Of a DNA stretch of 5,917 bases, positions 3,903 to 5,917 are shown piece after piece. The position numbers and the translations under genes were made by a program. This DNA comes from RGIG464 sp045643185 (GTDB lineage Bacteria > Myxococcota_A > Bradymonadia > UBA4248): contig JAZUKH010000233.1 of the NCBI GenBank assembly GCA_045643185.1, positions 1 through 5,917 of the forward strand, given 5' to 3'. A model generated the notes under the pieces. The model searched no databases, was not told the origin of the DNA, and saw only the letters and a program-made list of their open reading frames with translations. Within the stretch, counting starts at the first letter, position 1; every line of letters starts with the position of its first letter.

Positions 3903-5768
3903 ATGAAAAAGTACGTTCTTGCGCTCAGTATCTTGACTGCTTTTGCGGCTTTTGGCTGCAGTGACGATTCCGGTAAACACGACGATGAACCGTCGTGCGG
4001 CAACAAAGTGCTTGATGCTGGTGAAGTTTGTGACGGTAACCAGTTCGCTGATGGTAAAAAGACCTGTGACACCGCTGTCTGCACGACAAGCTGCACGGTA
4101 GATGCTTCCAGCTGCCAACAAGCCACGGACGACAAAGATAAAGATAAATGTGCCAACTTCGCCGTTCACTGCGATGGAAACTCGCTCGTCACGTGCAAAG
4201 CCGAAGACGGCTCCGAAATTAAAACGGAATGCACTGGTGATAAACCCGTGTGCAGCGACACCGAAAAAGCTTGCGTCGCCTCGTCGGACAACGACGACAA
4301 AGACAAATGTGCCAACTTCGCCGTTCACTGCGATGGAAACTCGCTCGTGACATGCAAAGCCGAGGACGGCTCAGAAGTTAAAACGGAATGCACTGGCGAT
4401 AAACCTGTCTGCAGCGACACCGAAAAAGCATGCGTCGCCAAATTGAATGTCGAAGACGGCATCTCGTGCAAAGATGCTGTCATTGTGACCTGCATTGACG
4501 GAGAATGCATCGAAGAAGACTGTGCTAAGAACACCAACGGCGATGTGGCTTGCCGCGAAATCAAAGGTGCTGATGATAAAGTCGCCGATGCCACGTGCTA
4601 CAATCCCAACGAAAAAGAATCATGCGACGGAAATATCTATAAATACTGCATTGGCGACGAGTGCGAAATTGAAAATTGCGCCGAATCTGGACAGGTCTGC
4701 TCCGACGCAAATGGCGAAGTCAAATGCGTTGATTCGAAGATTGAGACCGCCTGCGGTAACGGCATTATCGATGGCGATGATGAGTGCGACTATGCAGGTG
4801 ACAAAGCGATCTTCCTGTTCGGTGCAAGCGCATGTCATGATTGGATCCCCAGCTTTGACAAAGGCGAAGTCGCCTGCGACAAAGACACCTGCAAAGTCCT
4901 CTATGGCAACTGCAAATCTTCAGTCGTTGAAAAATGCATTGATGCTAACACCTATGCCGTCTGCCCTGCTGACGCGCCTGAGCAAGAATGCGAAACAGAG
5001 CCTTGCGGATCTGGATTTATTTGTGAGGAATCTCGTGACGGGAACACGGGGTACACACAAGCTGGATGCATTCCTAATTCTGAACAAGATTCAACCGGAT
5101 GTGGTGACGGCGTTGTTGATTTTACAGCCGGTGAAGCATGTGACCCAGGTAATGCAACGCTTCCACCGACCTTCCGTTATGGTGACACCTGCGCAAAATA
5201 CGGCAAAGTTGGTGAGCTCAAGTGCACAAGCGAATGTAAACTCGATTCGTCGGATTGCTACGATGCGAGCGAAAAAGAAACCCAGTCCTACGTATTGCCG
5301 GTTCAATCCACGAGCAATCTCTCAACGCTCACCAATGATGGAATCTTGAGCATTCGCGGCGGTTTTGAAACTTCCGAAGCGACGGCGGATATCGATGACA
5401 ATGCCTGGATTATTGGTGGCTGGGGCACGGCCAACAATACGAACTTCAATGATAAATACATTCAGATCACGCCGAAAGACAATGATATCTCTGACACACT
5501 TTCTGCTTCGATCAGATTCCAGGTCAAACGCAATAACGAGAATGGTCCCAAGTCCGTAAAGATCGCTCTCTATAACGATGGCACCAAAATTGCCGAATCC
5601 TCCGCTTACGAAGTCACGACAGACTACAACGATGTTTTGTTTGACATCAAAAATGTTGCTCAATACGATAAACTTTCGTTCCGTATCAGCGCTTACAGTG
5701 CCGCAACGTCGAAAGGCACGATGACGCTTAACAACATCAGCATTTGGACGTCCAAAGCCGTCAAGTAA
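3903..5768 (+). CDS. Secreted cysteine-rich lipoprotein with eight six-Cys modules
   Basis: The 621-residue product starts with a lipoprotein signal: MKK, a hydrophobic segment, and the lipobox AFGC with lipidated Cys19 followed by Ser, which suggests the outer membrane or cell surface. Residues 32-452 hold 48 cysteines in eight runs of six. Modules 1, 6 and 8 (32-71, 284-337, 400-452) open with CGN or CGD followed by (V/I)-(L/I/V)-D and CD, the myxobacterial cysteine-rich repeat type. Modules 2-5 and 7 (83-124, 136-177, 189-232, 241-275, 345-389) are a second type with CDGN and VCSD motifs. Modules 2 and 3 are a 53-residue tandem duplication. Residues 460-621 are Cys-free and beta-rich (GGFETSEATADIDDNAWI, then SVKIALYNDG and MTLNNISIW), resembling jelly-roll or anchor-type domains. 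The start has GAGGT (3892-3896) six bases upstream. Function is unknown; adhesion, binding or surface structure is the natural guess. It is complete and has its own promoter and terminator. Confidence 0.9.
   Translation: MKKYVLALSILTAFAAFGCSDDSGKHDDEPSCGNKVLDAGEVCDGNQFADGKKTCDTAVCTTSCTVDASSCQQATDDKDKDKCANFAVHCDGNSLVTCKAEDGSEIKTECTGDKPVCSDTEKACVASSDNDDKDKCANFAVHCDGNSLVTCKAEDGSEVKTECTGDKPVCSDTEKACVAKLNVEDGISCKDAVIVTCIDGECIEEDCAKNTNGDVACREIKGADDKVADATCYNPNEKESCDGNIYKYCIGDECEIENCAESGQVCSDANGEVKCVDSKIETACGNGIIDGDDECDYAGDKAIFLFGASACHDWIPSFDKGEVACDKDTCKVLYGNCKSSVVEKCIDANTYAVCPADAPEQECETEPCGSGFICEESRDGNTGYTQAGCIPNSEQDSTGCGDGVVDFTAGEACDPGNATLPPTFRYGDTCAKYGKVGELKCTSECKLDSSDCYDASEKETQSYVLPVQSTSNLSTLTNDGILSIRGGFETSEATADIDDNAWIIGGWGTANNTNFNDKYIQITPKDNDISDTLSASIRFQVKRNNENGPKSVKIALYNDGTKIAESSAYEVTTDYNDVLFDIKNVAQYDKLSFRISAYSAATSKGTMTLNNISIWTSKAVK
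4137..4280 (+). repeat. Tandem duplication in the lipoprotein, copy 1
   Basis: This 144-bp unit (residues 79-126) encodes DKDKCANFAVHCDGNSLVTC and onward, six cysteines. It matches copy 2 at 133 of 144 bases, with a period of 159 bp including a 5-codon linker (SSDND) of different sequence. Confidence 0.95.
4296..4439 (+). repeat. Tandem duplication in the lipoprotein, copy 2
   Basis: Residues 132-179. Compared with copy 1 there are 11 base differences; ten are synonymous and one gives Ile106 versus Val159. The 48-residue unit is therefore almost identical in protein. Confidence 0.95.
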
Positions 5769-5777
5769 ATTAAACTC

Positions 5778-5798
5778 GTTCGAGGCTATGCCTCGAAC
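5778..5798. repeat. Hairpin just after the lipoprotein stop
   Basis: GTTCGAGGC (5778-5786) pairs perfectly with GCCTCGAAC (5790-5798) over a TAT loop, nine bases past the stop. No T-tract follows, and a proper terminator lies further down. Confidence 0.55.
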
Positions 5799-5834
5799 AG
5801 CACTTTAAGTTACAGACTCAGTCCAAACCCCAAC

Positions 5835-5871
5835 AAAAAAAGCCCCGATGAATTTTCATCGGGGCTTTTTT
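5835..5871 (+). terminator. Bidirectional intrinsic terminator
   Basis: GCCCCGATGA (5842-5851) pairs with TCATCGGGGC (5856-5865) over an ATTT loop. Six T follow on the plus strand (5866-5871) and seven A precede the stem (5835-5841), so it can stop transcription from both sides. It ends the lipoprotein transcript and perhaps a convergent gene beyond the window. Confidence 0.9.
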
Positions 5872-5891
5872 GTTGAGGTTCATAATCGACC

Positions 5892-5917
5892 TCTGGTGAT
5901 TTTCAATAATCACCAGA
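5892..5917. repeat. Perfect 10-bp inverted repeat at the right edge
   Basis: TCTGGTGATT (5892-5901) pairs with AATCACCAGA (5908-5917) over a TTCAAT loop. The window ends on the last base of the right arm, so any T-tract or longer stem beyond it cannot be seen. It may be the terminator of a convergent gene or an operator. Confidence 0.5.

Noticed and set aside
3756..4328. Long antisense frames against the lipoprotein (190 and 128 codons)
   Set aside because: They mirror the codon pattern of the sense gene, including its tandem repeat, and lack ribosome sites.
4102..5349. Plus-strand alternative-frame open stretches (82 and 284 codons) inside the lipoprotein gene
   Set aside because: Lys/Thr/Ala-rich shadow frames of a Cys/Asp-rich coding sequence with no own start signals.

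Overview
The window looks like a chromosomal piece of a Myxococcota- or Bradymonadota-like bacterium (the old Deltaproteobacteria). The main pointer is a secreted lipoprotein built from CGN-x-(V/I)-(L/I)-D...CD cysteine modules of the kind common in myxobacterial surface proteins. The rest is housekeeping: an EF-P family protein with an EfpL/YeiP-type loop and a PIN-PhoH ATPase. The lineage is inferred from protein style only; no marker RNA gene is present.

Layout, left to right. Positions 1-205 (minus) hold the first 68 codons of an unrecognised gene. Positions 206-1408 are about 1.2 kb without a convincing protein gene. They hold a promoter with a palindrome in its spacer, several strong inverted repeats, a possible leader with a perfect Shine-Dalgarno and a 12-codon ORF, a G-rich tract, a degenerate ~60-bp tandem repeat, and a very long hairpin downstream of efp. 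Positions 1409-1978 (minus) are efp. The 271-bp divergent intergenic region to phoH carries promoters in both directions and a terminator-like hairpin in the likely phoH leader. Positions 2250-3659 (plus) are phoH, closed by a textbook intrinsic terminator. Positions 3903-5768 (plus) encode the 621-residue lipoprotein, closed by a bidirectional terminator, with a further inverted repeat at the window end.

Each gene appears to be its own transcription unit. EF-P (translation of stall-prone sequences) and PIN-PhoH (RNA helicase/nuclease) both act on RNA or translation, but they are divergent and nothing proves a joint function. Four predicted promoters share a -35 box beginning TTGCA, which may be a local consensus. 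The most distinctive item is the lipoprotein: apart from its lipobox Cys, its 48 cysteines fall into eight consecutive modules of exactly six, in two types, followed by a Cys-free C-terminal domain. Two neighbouring modules are a recent tandem duplication.
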